The position numbers were made by a program, and so were the translations under genes. Below are positions 34,221 to 46,369 of a stretch of DNA of 64,000 nucleotides, one piece after another; position 1 is the stretch's first letter; every line of letters starts with the position of its first letter. The notes below the pieces were generated by a model. That model did not search any database and was not told where the DNA came from. It saw only the letters and a list, made by a program, of their open reading frames with translations. Where the stretch lies: contig NC_091051.1 in NCBI RefSeq assembly GCF_963966145.1, forward strand, positions 1,302,001-1,366,000, given 5' to 3'. This stretch comes from Tenebrio molitor (taxonomy: Eukaryota; Arthropoda; Insecta; Coleoptera; Tenebrionidae).

Positions 34221-34984
34221 CATTTGTCGAAAACGCTGAAACAGGTCAATTTTGATTTCTTATAATGTTTATTCGAATTTGCTTCACTTGTTCATGACAT
34301 CATCCATTTTTGAGCTATGACGTCATCACCAATTTAATGACAACCTTCATTTTTTTCATCTTTTTATGATAGATCTTCTTACTACCTAAACGATAAATGA
34401 AAAAAATTGGAACCTTACATAACATTTTTTTTTTGAGAAAATGACAAATTTTACTTAAAAAATTTAATTTAATATAATTTTTTTTATTGACCTCAAACAA
34501 AAACAAGCGAACATCTACGGTTACTATAAAATTTAATGCAAATTTTCAAAATTATTTCCCGGCAACCAGTGGGCACTCACCGACAGTTTGTACACCGCGC
34601 TCAATAATGTCAAGGCTTATTTGTTCCATTTCAGCGCGAATTCTCTGCCGTAAATCTTCTAAATTGTTTGGTCCGTTAAAATAAATTCTTCTATGTTAAA
34701 CAAACCAATACAAAATAATTTTTACATGAAAAATGAAATACAATTTTTGAAATAAAATTCGTCATTTTCTCAAAAAAATTGTTACGTAATGTACCAATTT
34801 TTTTCATTGGTCGTTGAGACAGCAGGAAGGTCTATCAGAGAGAGAAGAAAAAAGTGAGGGTTGTCATAAAAAAAAAAGAATTGACGTCATAGCTCAAAAA
34901 TGGATGTCATGAACAAGTGAAGCGACTTAAAATAAGCATTATGAGAAATCAAAATTGACCTGTTTCAGCGTTTTCCACAAATGT
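34221..34984. mobile_element. Large foldback element with captured transposase tail
   Basis: 764 bp. The ends CATTTGTCGAAAACGCTGAA and the inverse TTCAGCGTTTTCCACAAATG open long imperfect inverted arms that run inward about 250 bp and include GATTTCTTATAATG, TGAGCTATGACGTCAT and AAATTTTTTTCATT with their complements. Between the arms lies a short coding remnant (34555-34690). The TGACGTCA-type site in each arm is also a CREB/ATF-like motif. Non-autonomous. Confidence 0.8.
34555..34690 (-). pseudogene. Transposase C-terminal fragment inside the foldback
   Basis: The minus-strand translation reads RIYFNGPNNLEDLRQRIRAE, then MEQISLDIIERGVQTVG. The L--LRQRI--E---I----I-R pattern matches the last part of insect Tc1/mariner-related transposase-like proteins, where it follows the catalytic domain. 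No upstream catalytic part is present. Its place in the loop suggests the foldback derives from, or captured part of, an autonomous element. Confidence 0.6.
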
Positions 34985-35219
34985 TACTAGTTTTGAAATT
35001 ACTGAATTTATTCCATAAGTAGTATAACTGTATAACGATATGGGTGGAGGAGAAAAAAGGATCATATGGTAGATATTAAATGAAAACAATTTTAACAAAA
35101 AATATTTTAAGCTGACCTTAACGAATCGTCCATATCTCAAATGATGACAAAATGTCTCGTAAAATTAGTGTATTAATCCGTAAAAATTTTCATGAAGGAA
35201 TCAGAATAATCACTGATCA

Positions 35220-35258
35220 TTACAAGAAGTGTTCAAAGTGACCGCCGTTATTGTCAAT
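35220..35258 (-). pseudogene. Transposase-like protein, extreme C-terminus
   Basis: The minus strand reads CIDNNGGHFEHFL then stop (35220-35222). The GGHFEHLL-type ending is a hallmark of the insect element proteins whose N-terminus carries the DUF4817 helix-turn-helix. It belongs with the fragment at 35383-35529; the frame between them is broken. Confidence 0.65.
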
Positions 35259-35382
35259 ACAAAATACAATACTGAAGGCGCCGACGAAATGATTTTCTCC
35301 ACTCCTCTGTTATTGCGAATTGTTGTGCCAGCATTTTTCACTCGTTCTTAATTATTATGAAACTTATTTAAAAAATAAAATG

Positions 35383-35529
35383 TCACTGACCTTTGTTTAG
35401 TTGCCGACTAATGTACCCCCACAAGAAGAAGTCCCACGGAAATTCTCTGGGGTCGAGGAGCACTCCGCACACTTCACCACACGCCAACACAATATTTATG
35501 TATTCACTATTTGAAAATAAACGTGCCAT
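35383..35529 (-). pseudogene. Internally deleted DUF4817-type transposase remnant
   Basis: A 48-codon minus-strand frame: MARLFSNSEYINIVLACGE is the N-terminal DUF4817-like start, which in intact proteins leads into a helix-turn-helix. Here it jumps directly to DPREFPWDFFLWGYISRQL, a block from the C-terminal part of the catalytic domain (usual form P-D-FLWGY-K). Most of the protein, including the first catalytic residues, is therefore deleted in frame. The GGHFEHFL tail at 35220 completes the order N-terminus, catalytic end, C-terminus. Family recognition is from motifs only. Confidence 0.7.
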
Positions 35530-36269
35530 TTTCACAAAATTTTTATTTAAATCACAGAATCAACACGTACACACCTGCCTTTTGCAGGCCGCAGAGCCAA
35601 AAAACCTTTATTCAAAAAATACGATGTTTTGCGCTGATTTTACAAAAACTGTTATGTCACTGTTGCTGGATCAAATAACTAGAAATACGAGTAAATAGAG
35701 ACAGCTCGTTAATTTATGGGAGGATAAAATACTGATGAAAATTATATTTCGAAAAAATGGTGCGCAACAATTTTGTTGTTCTCGACGAGACTTGTCACTG
35801 AGACACGTATAATAATAAAAAAAAAATACAAACAAACAAGACAATGTAAAATCTGTAACAACGAATTCAGCTCTTATTTGTTGAACAGATTTGTTTTGTG
35901 AAGATTTCGTAAGATGAATGGTTTGCGTAGGAGAAACGAAAATAGTTAAAAGAATCGGTTCTCGAAAGACTAAGAGAAAGAAAAAACACATCCAAAAGTA
36001 GAATCTTTTAAAATTGAATTTAGTCGTCATTCTAAAAGAGATTCCAGGAAAAAAGCATCAAAGAAAAACAAGATAAAATGGTGAACGCTAGTATTAAGGA
36101 AAGAAGAAAAGGTGGTTGTAATAATAAAGGCGGACGTTTTTGTTGAAGCGATGTAAAATTTTTTTAGATTTTTTCAGATTTTTCTTCGTACTGGCATCGT
36201 CAAATGTTTTAATAAATACGTAACAGGCAAAGAATAAATTGATTAGTTGTGAAAACGACGAGATAAATT

Positions 36270-36420
36270 TTTATGGCCGACTGTGAAGGTGAAGTTTTCT
36301 CATTAAAGTCGCGATGAAGCGTTACGTTTTCGATTGATTGTAAAGTTTTCCGTTTTTATGTATTCTATTTTTTGCACGGAAAAAAATTCAAATTAGCCGA
36401 GATACAAAGCGGGATTTTTG
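36270..36420 (+). repeat. Duplicated segment, copy 2, first part
   Basis: Counterpart of 33470-33600, with GGTGAAGTTTTCTCATTAA and AAAAATTCAAATTAGC in the same order. It is separated from the second part (37950-38345) by 1.5 kb of GC-rich DNA. Confidence 0.6.
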
Positions 36421-37900
36421 CGCAAACGAATCTAAGGGGAATTGTAAATCATCGGATGTCCCCTCGGCGCTTTGATCGTCCATTACAATGGAATCTCTCG
36501 TCGTGTTTATGAATATTTGAGTGCTGGTCCGGATCGGTCAAATCACGCGCCGCTCTCTCCCTCCCGCCCCCGATTAAAAATCGACCACCCCCAACAATTT
36601 ACCATTTCGAATTCAGCAAGGTGTTCGTATTTCAACGTTTCAATATCGCGCATGAATATAAAATATTTTCCATTGAATTCATACATCTCCCCACGGTGCC
36701 CGGAAAAAACTCGCGATCGTTCCGGTTGAATCGAAGGTTGTTCCGATAAATCACGCCGCGGCGAGAAGAAAAAAAAATAGATGCGCCGCTTCATACACTT
36801 GTGATACAATGGACGTCCGACCGTGGACACACGAAAATGTGAAATATTTGCCGGTTCGCGCCCCCAGGTTTAATTGGAAAATTTTGTGAAGCTTCTTCGG
36901 CAAGAATTAATCGGTCGTGTGTTCGATTCGAAACAGTGAATGTTTGACGTGTCAGGAATTTAATTAGCGGAATTCCTGTTTTAAAAATATAATGTTTTGG
37001 GCGAAAAATGGAAAATCGAATCGACTTTTCGGTGTCCTTCTCTGGAAGGGTGCGTTGTAAAATGGAACGGGAAAGCTCGAGCTTCGGCCGTCGATAGTCC
37101 GTAAAGCCCAGGCGCCGCACATCCTGACGGTCTCCAGGAGAACGCCGTTACCCCGATGATTTACGACGAGATGCTAAAAATATATTGTCGGGGACGGCAA
37201 ATTCTGTTTATTCTGATCTAATAAGAGTGTCGGTGCGGCCTGTCCGAGTCGTTATTGCCGCCCCTCGGCGGCGGTGGTTTTCCGTCCGACTGGTTCGAAT
37301 AAATAACCGAATCCGTCTCGGGGGCGCGCACCTGCTCATTTGCCCATCTCTTTTATTAATATCATAAATTTCCCGATTCGCGACGCATAAACATTTTTTC
37401 CGGCGTAAAATTTATGACCGGTTTTTCTCGGTGGCGGCGGAGGAGGTCTAATTTAAAAATGGATCCGCGACCGAAAACTAAGCGCTGAAAAGTCGTCCAT
37501 TTAGCGACACCCGGAACGAGAGGGTCTTCCGGTGGCCCGGAATCGCGACGAAGACGTATCACTGCAGCAAATTACATAATTAAAGATCAAAGCGAGTCGG
37601 GCTTTGATGATGAATGAGGTATGGAATATGGAAGTGTCGCACCGATTGCGTCTAATTGTGTTACCACTCGCTTTCTTCGCCGATCTTGATGCCATTTCGT
37701 CATCGATTTGGTTGCAGTGCAAGGTTTCCATGCTTGTCGGTTTTTATTTTGCGTTTTTGTATTTACGATCGTCGGCGAACAGACGAGACGAGGAGAATGC
37801 ACCGGAATAAATATCACGAGCCGGCCAGAGCGTGCGAGAATCCATCGACGAGATTGAAACATACGCGAGGTGGAAGTCGGACAAGAGTAGATGCGAAGGA
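36421..37900. other. GC-rich intronic unique DNA
   Basis: Looks single-copy. Overlapping open frames of 60-109 codons on both strands, none with a recognised domain. AAAAAATAGATGCGCCGC at 36774 may be a worn copy of the dispersed core. Confidence 0.4.
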
Positions 37901-37949
37901 GAGGGTGTAAATTTTAAAATTTTAAATGAATGGCGCAGCGTCTGGCCGT

Positions 37950-38345
37950 GAGGGGTTGGAGAGTTGCTGCAGGGAACGATGGACCGACTGGAAAGAGAGA
38001 AATTGCTAATGGAAGATGAATGGACTTGTGGCGAAGAACGGAAAATTTAATGGACGAAGGGAAGAGGTGTTTGGTGGGGTTTTGCAAAAATTGTGAATAA
38101 GTAGCATGAAAGGTAGTGGTAGTTTGGGATGGATAAATAATTAGAAGATATGAAGGAGGGATGAGTTAGAGACTGAGGAGATTTGCGGGGAAGATAAGAA
38201 GCGCTCCAAGAAATAAACTTCTGAAAGCGGTTGGGGAGAGAGTGGATAGTTCAAAGATAAAATGAGAAAGAAATTCCTGCGACACAAAGAATAAACTTGT
38301 GAACGTGTTGGAAAGAGGAAGTTGCTAAAAAAGAAGTGTATTCCA
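37950..38345 (+). repeat. Duplicated segment, copy 2, second part
   Basis: Counterpart of 33690-34090, with AGAGAGAAATTGCTAATGG, AAGATAAAATGAGAAA and GACACAAAGAATAAAC in order and similar spacing. Divergence is moderate with several small indels. Confidence 0.65.
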
Positions 38346-39700
38346 GACAATGGAAACTTAGAACATAGCGGATTTAGAGATAAAGTGAAGTGTAAAGGTT
38401 TAAGCAAAGTGTACAGAATAAGGGAAAGAAGTTGCAGGATTAGACTCCTTTCTTGGATGGACAGATTGAAAGGATATTTTATTAAAATTCCACAGTTACT
38501 GGAATTTGGAAGCTAGAGTATGGTTAGATGTTTAAAGGACAGAAGAAAGCTTGTCAACATTAAAAAGAGCAAATTGACAGTTTTGGTTCTTTGGACAGAT
38601 TTGAGGGAAAATTGTTTTGTCAAGATTTTTTTAAAAGATTTGTCAATTAGAATAAGTAATAACGATTTTTGAACTCACTAACTTCAAAATGACATTTCGC
38701 AAACGCAACAGTTAACCGCGAACGTAGATTTCGCGCACTAGTGCTTCAAAAGCATTGGCCTTTTTGAGCATTCTGAAAATAATTTGTCTTGATAATAATT
38801 AAAACTGCTTGACAAAACGTCATTTCTCCAATTTGGATGTTGAAAATTTCGAAAGAATGAAAATAAATCGCTATTGACACTTGGGCAAGCGCCATCTGTG
38901 CACTAAATTGGAAACTATTGTAAATAATTTAAAAATGCTAATGTTCGTTTAAAAAAAAATTGCCTCATATAATGCGTAATGTGCGAAAAATGTCTTCTCG
39001 CACTAGGTTCGTAAATAACAATTATGCAACGTGTGTATAAAACAATACTTTTTTTTCAGAAGTGTAGAAGTTCACAAGTTTGAAGATGTGAAATGAGATT
39101 ATTACTAGAAAAATTATAAATCATAATAAAGCAGCGCCAAGTATTCCTTTATTTTCGTGGCAAACCAAGCAAAATTTGGGCAAGTGCAAGTGTAGTAAAA
39201 TGAGAAATATAGCTGAAATTGCGAAATGAGTTGTTTATTTTACCCTACAAAAAATGCCCACTAATCTGCGTAATTTTCATTAAAAAATAAGCAACTATTT
39301 TTGTTAATGGTCTCAGGAACATATTTTGATCTAAGTAGAAGCAAAGCTATTTAAAGGAAAACGTTTTTGAAAGAAGAAAAAGGAAAAATGTAGACTAAAA
39401 TAGAATCTCTTGAAAGTGAATTTAATCTGTCATTCAAAGTGACTTAAGAAAAGAAAAGAAGATCCAAAATTCCATTTTTATTCTGTGATAAGATTTGGCA
39501 AGAAATCTTTTTTTTTTATCTACTAATATGTAATATTTTCTATATGTTACTTTCTAACCTGCAGAGGAAACAGGAAACATTGTTTAATGAGTGCAAATAT
39601 TTAAAGAAGACACATGCAAAAAGAAAAATATCTTGGAAAAATGCGGTAGAATCAGTTGAGAAAAGATTGAGACACCATTATTAATGCAGATTGAAATAGT
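38346..39700. other. AT-rich intronic DNA, nothing recognised
   Basis: A/T-rich, purine-biased plus strand. The short frame at 38322-38516 has no known domain. No clear inverted termini found. Confidence 0.35.
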
Positions 39701-39705
39701 TATTT

Positions 39706-39792
39706 ACATTACAAATGCGGTAGGCTACATTTTACAGCGCGAGGTTTTTAGAAAAACCGAGCGATGTAAAATGCCTACCGCATTAGTAATGT
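39706..39792. repeat. Long hairpin, 40-bp arms
   Basis: An 87-bp near-palindrome. The left arm includes AATGCGGTAGG and ACATTTTACA, the right arm its complement TGTAAAATGCCTACCGCATT; the ends are ACATTAC and GTAATGT. Arms of about 40 bp differ at a few positions; the loop is about 5 nt. GCGCGAGG and CCGAGCG flank the loop inside the stem. Confidence 0.85.
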
Positions 39793-40079
39793 ATTAATCT
39801 TTTTGGCAGCCAACTCATTTTCACAAATTTGAAATTTGTTGTAACCAATAATTTTGCAAAACTTGTCAAAGACTGATATTTGATTAATAAAATACCAGAA
39901 AGTTATCTATTATACCGATGCTTACGATTTATACCATAAGATGCCGCCATCAGAATTCACAATTTTTCAGAAGAAAACAATTAAATTATGTTCATTTTCG
40001 AAAACTGAACGGATCAATAGTAGCAGCATCTTGTCTTAGTATAAATGGACTTTATTTATGATAAACTAACCGTTTTTTT

Positions 40080-42700
40080 GGAGGTCCCTGAAAGCTTAAA
40101 ATGTTCGTGGTATTTTACACACTCCGTGCGGTAAAATGACAGATAGTTTGATTAGTGTGTAAAAATCAAGATACCGTAGCTGTTCAAAATGTGTAAACAT
40201 GTCATTTAGAGTTGCGGAGGCCCAAAAGATATGTAGGAGGCCAGATTAAAGGATCTTCACGGAAGAAAATAAAATTCAGTTATTTTAAGCAAAAAGGAAA
40301 GGGTAGCGAACAGTGGAAAAAAAATTACAGGATAAAAGAAAGTATGTCAAAATTGATTCAGTTTTTATTTTTCACGCAAATTGAGGCACAATATTTTATG
40401 AAGATTCTTCTTAAGAGAAATGTACAAAATATGTGCATTTCCAATGTAAAATGTAAAAACATTTAATCGGATTCATCTTTTCTCCTTAAAAAACATATTA
40501 TCGTAGGAAGGTGCTAAGAATACCTACGTTTAAGGAAAACTATTTTTTTGATAAAATTTTACATAGCCATAGACAACACTGATCCCAGAGAAAATCCCGC
40601 GATATTCTTAGTATTTTTGAAAAGAAGCTTTTGCTTTCGAGGATGGCATCGATCAATCCAAGGACTTTGGCAACTTCGAGCGGTCCAACAGTCCTCGTCG
40701 TAGGAGTACCAATAAATCGAGTTTTGCATTTGGAACCGACGGGAGAGTCGCATTTTCGCGTAACTCCATACATCACCTGCTCCACCTGAAAGCCGACCCA
40801 CCCCTCGCAAAAAAGCAAAACGCGTCGCAACCGCACCATCGGGGAATTCGTCGAGTCGAGGGCGCCTCTTCACGTAATAAATCTCGATTCGATTCGGTTC
40901 TAACCGGCGTACGGTGGCCATTGTGGAGGATTCCATTGAACAAGCTGAACTGGCGTGCATGACTGACCGCCGCCTTTTCAAAAGGGTCGTCTCCCATAAT
41001 TCTATGAATGGCGGCGGAGATTTCGGCGGTGGCGTCTGACATCGGTCCGAACGAGGCGTCGAACTGTGCCTCCATTGTTATCCGATTGTTCGGTATCGAT
41101 CCCGATGGGGACACGGCTTTACGACGGTTCCTGCGACTTTCCTTTTTCCGGTGGGAAATTGATGCGAATTTGCTAGTCATCAGAGGCGGCAGTCGCCTTC
41201 ATCACCTCCATCTCTTAATTGCGCTGTCCGCATGATCGGACGATGCGGTCGGGGGCGGAACCCACCCCACAGATCTCGTCAAGCGCCGCCGCCGCCTGTA
41301 ACTACTACAGTTACCGGTCACTCGAGGCACTGATGATGTCCAGAATTACATCAAATTATCCCCAGCTTCCGATAATGGACACGACCGATTCCACCGCATC
41401 CCATTTCAATTATGCGGAGGGAAATTAACGGGGGCGGAGACTTTCGCGCGGGGCGATTTTCTTCACGTCGGGGCGGAGGGGAAATTCAATTCGGCCAAGG
41501 GTTGACGGTCCACTCTCTATGCATAGCGGACGAATCCGAAATCTGATGTATTCATGATGCGAGATTCGGTTCGGTTCGGTTGCGGATTTCCCCCGGCCCA
41601 AAATGAAAATTATATTGTGGATGTCGATTTTCTTTCCGGGCTGATATAATTGCTGCCGAAAATTGGACGCACCGAAAGAAACCAATCATCCCGGTTGATC
41701 CTTAATGACTCGTGCGGAGCCTCATAACATCCCCCAATCAAAACGGAGCTTTCGCAAATAAATACGTTGCGAGTTCGTTTTTACCCCCGACGTCAATAAT
41801 CTCCGCTGGAGGGTAATTACGCGGAGTTCGTCGAAACAACGTCGCCGCCGCTGACAAAGAATTAATCGAGTCGAGAACGGGGTGCATCATCCCGTGCACC
41901 ATCCATTACCGGAAATTAAACACACACTCCCCGACCAATTTTGATCCGGGTTTTTCGCGCGGCGCCGCCGTCGATGATGTGGCAGTTCGCATCACTCTGC
42001 CGCCGCCGCCGCCATAAAAGGAAATTAATGGAGTATATTAATCCGGACGGTCGAGGCAAATGTGGCAAAAATTTCATCCCGTGTAAGTAAACTTCGACTT
42101 GATTTAATGAGAACGGAACGCCTTTTTAATGGCGCATCCATTTTTAATGTCCGATGGGATGAAGAGGAAAATTTAACGCGTGCGACGAGGGACCACGGAA
42201 AAATCGACGCTTCAGGTGCGTCGAAATTGTACTCTTTGCCGGTGTTTTCGCATGGTCCTAAGTAAATAGTTGTTCGAGAGCGATGCGCTTCAATTTTCTC
42301 TTGTAATCTGCACTGCTCCACAATCTGCACAAACAAGAACATTTACATGTTCCATTTATCACATGAACTCTCTAACGACTCTGAGAAAATAGTTTGCTAA
42401 CGATTTGCAGCTCAATTGAGGAAACCGCCACCGCAGTTCACTCGGTTTTATTCAAATTTTATGTTTATGCACCCGACGATGAGCTCCACGCAAAGACACC
42501 AGGAAATGGTGAATGCTTGGAATTATGGCTCACAGTTTCTTTGTTAATTAGAACGACGCCATTGTATGTTTGGAACATGTGCACTTTCCAAGGATTTTGG
42601 TAGAATTAATCTCTAGAGACTGTTGAATTATCCGGATATTTTTGCATCCCCCATTTTTGCAATTTGCATACACTCTGGTAGAGATACGAATTTTTTTTTC
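40080..42700. other. Intronic DNA with weak open frames on the minus strand
   Basis: From 40540 to 41180 three overlapping minus-strand frames of 99, 140 and 135 codons are open. The 99-codon one (ATG at 40837-40839) reads naturally in its centre (TRFIGTPTTRTVGPLEVAKV) and has an acceptor-like CTTTCAG before GTGGAGCAGG, but I recognise no domain and cannot support an exon. The rest is GC-rich unique DNA. Confidence 0.3.
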
Positions 42701-43100
42701 CTATGTCACAAGTAAATTTATTAAACGCCATTGCTACTGGCTTCATGTAGAACTCGGAAAAAATATTTAAAAAATTCTATGTCAAAAAATATATTGACAT
42801 TTAATTTTTGAGGTAAATTTTTTTTTAACTGCTTTTAGTCTTCTACGTTGTCCCACAACTTCGTAGGTAAAATTTCGGCATATTTTTAAAATACACCCTG
42901 TATATCATATTTTAGAAAACGTTTTTGTTTTTTACAAAGAAATTCATAAGTATAAACCACAACGTAAATTTCTGGGCGCATCCACCAATTACTATAGATG
43001 TACAACGTAGTAGTTTAGTAAAGACGTTTTTACACACTTTATTTAGCTCAAGAAGCAACAATAATATGGAAATGCTATTTTGGCGCATCCACTATTTTTC
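42645..43100 (-). repeat. Minus-orientation GGTGGATGCGCC units around a MITE
   Basis: CGCATCCACC-type cores at 42976 and 43084, with a worn GCATCCCCCATTTTTGCAAT at 42646. The MITE copy C (42737-42906) is inserted between units. Confidence 0.65.
42737..42906 (+). mobile_element. MITE copy C of the 2.5-kb foldback arm
   Basis: Same orientation as arm A: CTTCATGTAGAACTCGGAAA, CTGCTTTTAGTCTTCTACG, CGTAGGTAAAATTTCGGC, ending AAAATACACCCTGTATA. A single arm here, which shows that the arms at 2512 and 3277 are independent copies of one MITE and not only halves of a foldback. Confidence 0.8.
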
Positions 43101-43109
43101 AAGAATTAC

Positions 43110-44810
43110 AAATTGACATTCTGTACCATTAATGTAAGAGTTAGAGGTTCGTTCTCTTTGTCTAAATAAAATCTACAAATAATTATAGAAAGAACTAAGT
43201 ACTTAAGATTTTTCCACCAAACACATTTTTTTCTTTTCTACGATTTTTATTAGTTAATTATGTTTTACTTCTGTTGTCAGAGATAAGTTTTGAAGTTTTT
43301 TGCATTCTCTTTGTCACATCTGAACCTTGTTTCTATATTCCCTTTAACTGAAAATATTCAATTTTCAAATGATACGTTTTTACTTAATCCTCCTTTGAAA
43401 CTTGAAACGTTTAGAGTCGTCTCACCTTCGCAGACACTATTTTGAAGTTAGGAGGAAAATCCTTTTAGTATTTTATTATTTGTCAGTAGCACTTGCACCG
43501 TCTGTTCCCGAAGAGAACGTCGTTCAAGTGGCGAGAATGTGAAGTGCAGTGAAGGTGACTTTAATACGCTTAGAATATTTCCCGAGGAGGAGAATAAGAG
43601 ACGTTCAAAAGGGGCGTGCGTGTGACGAGGATACCGACCGGTGTGCAACACAAAGGGTGTCACATTCGGATCGTAAATTTCTTATGTTCTAAATGTTCAT
43701 CGGACCTTGCCGGCGTGACATCTTTTGTCCCCTCCAGCATTGCCGTAACCTCAACACCATTTTGTCCGCAAGCAATCTAGCACAGGAGATAATAATTAAA
43801 CGTCACCACAACGACAGTGATCGTGAATAATCCGAAACCGAGAGAGAATCAGTTTAACCGAGCACCGTCTTCCTCGCTAAATACGTCACAACAAGTTCGC
43901 TTAATCTCATCTTGATTTATTTCGGCGAGTTCTCTTTTCACTCTTAATTAATATCGGACGCATGCAGAGTGTTCGTCTGCACGTAACGTGGTCTCATGGA
44001 CAAAAAGCTCGCCGTGGCTCTGCTGCTGGTCGATTAATCACACAAAACAAACACGCCACCGCGTTCATAAAGCAATTTGCAAATCCAAGGGTTCGAAGCA
44101 ACTCCAAGGAGTGCCGAAAATTGCCAGCGAAAAAATTCCTCCGTCCGGAGAAAATCCGAACGCCCCGCCATAATTTAAAGAATTTAATCAAACGGGGAAT
44201 GGGTGTGTGCATGCCAGAGCTTTATCCAGTTTAATCCGATAACGTATACTTTCTAGTCGCAATCAGCATGTAATCCGCAGCCTGAACCGTCGTATTAATA
44301 TGATTTAGAAGCGCTACTTTAATAACACGTTTCGTAACGTAATTATGTAATTTGTAGTTGTTCGGTAGTACACACAAAGGACGTGGATGTGTGCAGATCG
44401 TGTCAAAAGGGGAAGGGGGGCGGAGAAAGACGTTAGAAAGTGATTGGATGCTTGAGTTGTGAACCAGCAATCGACTCCACGGATCCAGACTGATATTTAA
44501 TCAAACTGAAACAAAGACGAAATGTTATGAGAGGAAGAAAAGGGGCGTCGATATCCCGTTTTCGACACGGCAATGCCGCGATCTACACATATAGAGCGAT
44601 AAATCAGACGTATTCAAAATAAAGAGATAAGGAGAAGCGCCTCCCGATAATAAATTGTTGGCAAATGTCGCGACAGTAATGAGCTTTTGGAAATTCGGGC
44701 TTGGGGGAGCTTTTCGCGCATCGGGGGAAACTGGGCAATTTGACTAACGTCCAACACCGACCTGCTCTATTAGTTCAAGAGAAGAGAAGTGTTTAAAGTT
44801 TTATTGTAAA
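43110..44810. other. Intronic unique DNA
   Basis: AT-rich at first, then GC-richer. The 90-codon plus frame at 43962-44234 overlaps frames on both strands and has no domain. Nothing else recognised. Confidence 0.35.
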
Positions 44811-44814
44811 AATT

Positions 44815-45270
44815 TCCAGGTGCATCCGCGATTTTTCCAATAAATCGTCAAGTCTGTTGTTAGAGGGAGATTTGCTGACTTCGTTTTACTCCTCCTTAAG
44901 GATAGGTCTGAGAAGTAGTTTCAGATTTCATCCGACTCAAGACTACAGAAATCTCGACATTTTTCTAAATAAAATTTCCCGGCGCAAACCACCATTTTTT
45001 CAATTTAGAAGTGTAGTTTTTAGTGAACTGTTGGAGATTGAAAGGAACGATTTTCTTTAATGGCTTTGCCATAACGAGATCTCCAAAATATGGTTTATAG
45101 GTTTCACCTAACGTGAGAAACTTTAGAATTATCTTGATTTGTAATTTAGAAATTAGCTGTTTTATCTCAAAGAAAGAAAGTGTCGTTTTCAAACTTCATT
45201 TACCTTAACAGGTCCCAGAAATGTCAACATTTTTTTTTACCTTTTCAGCATCCACGATTTTTGTAATTTA
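44815..45270 (-). repeat. Degenerate minus-orientation repeat units
   Basis: GGTGCATCCGCGATTTTTCC at 44819, CCGGCGCAAACCACCATTTT at 44979 and CAGCATCCACGATTTTTGTA at 45247, spaced about 160 and 270 bp. These are worn versions of the same unit as at 30.0 kb, inverted. Confidence 0.55.
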
Positions 45271-45480
45271 TAAAATGTCAAGTTTCATTTCTTTCGCTAC
45301 AGCGAAGGGTTTAAAAAATAGACTTTAGATCTCACATAGCTCAAGAAACTACAGAAATGTTCAAATCTTCGTATTTTAAAGCTCAAGAGACTGCAGGGCT
45401 GTCGATATATTTCAATTTATCAATTCTCATAGCCATACTCGTTTCTGGATTTTGGAAAACTTCTTTAGGCGCACCACGAC

Positions 45481-45589
45481 ATTATTCCCGGAGAGTGAAT
45501 TAGTTTCACCGTCACGCGTCACGTCACACGCTCCGAGGTGAAAGACTCATTCGAGTGAGCAGCGTTTAGCCAAGCGAGCGGGAAATAAT
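45481..45589. repeat. Two-part hairpin with CRE-like loop
   Basis: Outer arms ATTATTCCCG and CGGGAAATAAT; inner arms 45497-45510 (GAATTAGTTTCACC) and 45537-45552 (GGTGAAAGACTCATTC). The loop holds GTCACGCGTCACGTCACACG, with tandem TCACG repeats. Confidence 0.7.
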
Positions 45590-46369
45590 CAGATTTTGAG
45601 TGGAGATTTTAATATCGATTTAAAAGAGGAAAACAAAATATGGAATTACAATAGACAGAGTTTTTAGATTTTAATCCAAAGTATTTATTTCGTATTTTTG
45701 CTATCACAATATAATTACGAACGTCATAGATGTTTTGACTTCTCTCCTGCGGTCTTAAGCACACATTTTTTTTTTTATTTAATTTAGACTGCTTAACTAC
45801 ACTCATATCGGCACCGGACTTTATTTATTTGCTAAATACATAAGTATAACAAAAATTATCAAAACGTGAATAGCAAACGATTACAACTTACAGCTGTTTA
45901 CTTTTCAACAGTGAACGGTTCTCGTGCGTTATTTTTTAATTTTGACATCATGGCATCTGACATCCACGCTGTAGCCACGCCCACAACGCACCAACAGGCG
46001 GCTCGTGACAGAATATAGGGGACTCGGTTAAATATTGGGTAATAATTGCGTTATTTCGCTTTTTTAGAGGCTGTTCTTTAATAAGGGATAATTTAATTAT
46101 TACATATTTCGTACAATTGACAATTGTAGTTGATAAATAAATCGTGACAAATATTTCAAATGACCTTACATTTGACCCGGTCGAGCCGCCTGTGGGACAC
46201 TTCTACTCCTAGGACTTGAAGTACTTCTACTCCGCTCAGAAAAAAATGACAGTTTAACCGTCTCTATGGAGATACACAAAGGCGCGATTTTCGACCGCTT
46301 GAAGATAAAAAAGTTTTTTTAATCTTATCTAACTTAAATAACTACTAAGGTGATTTATTTCTATGTAAC

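Noticed and set aside
40540..41180. Possible exon or retrocopy on the minus strand (TRFIGTPTTRTVGPLEVAKV)
   Set aside because: Reads naturally over about 60 residues and has an acceptor-like CTTTCAG, but another frame is equally open and no family could be named.
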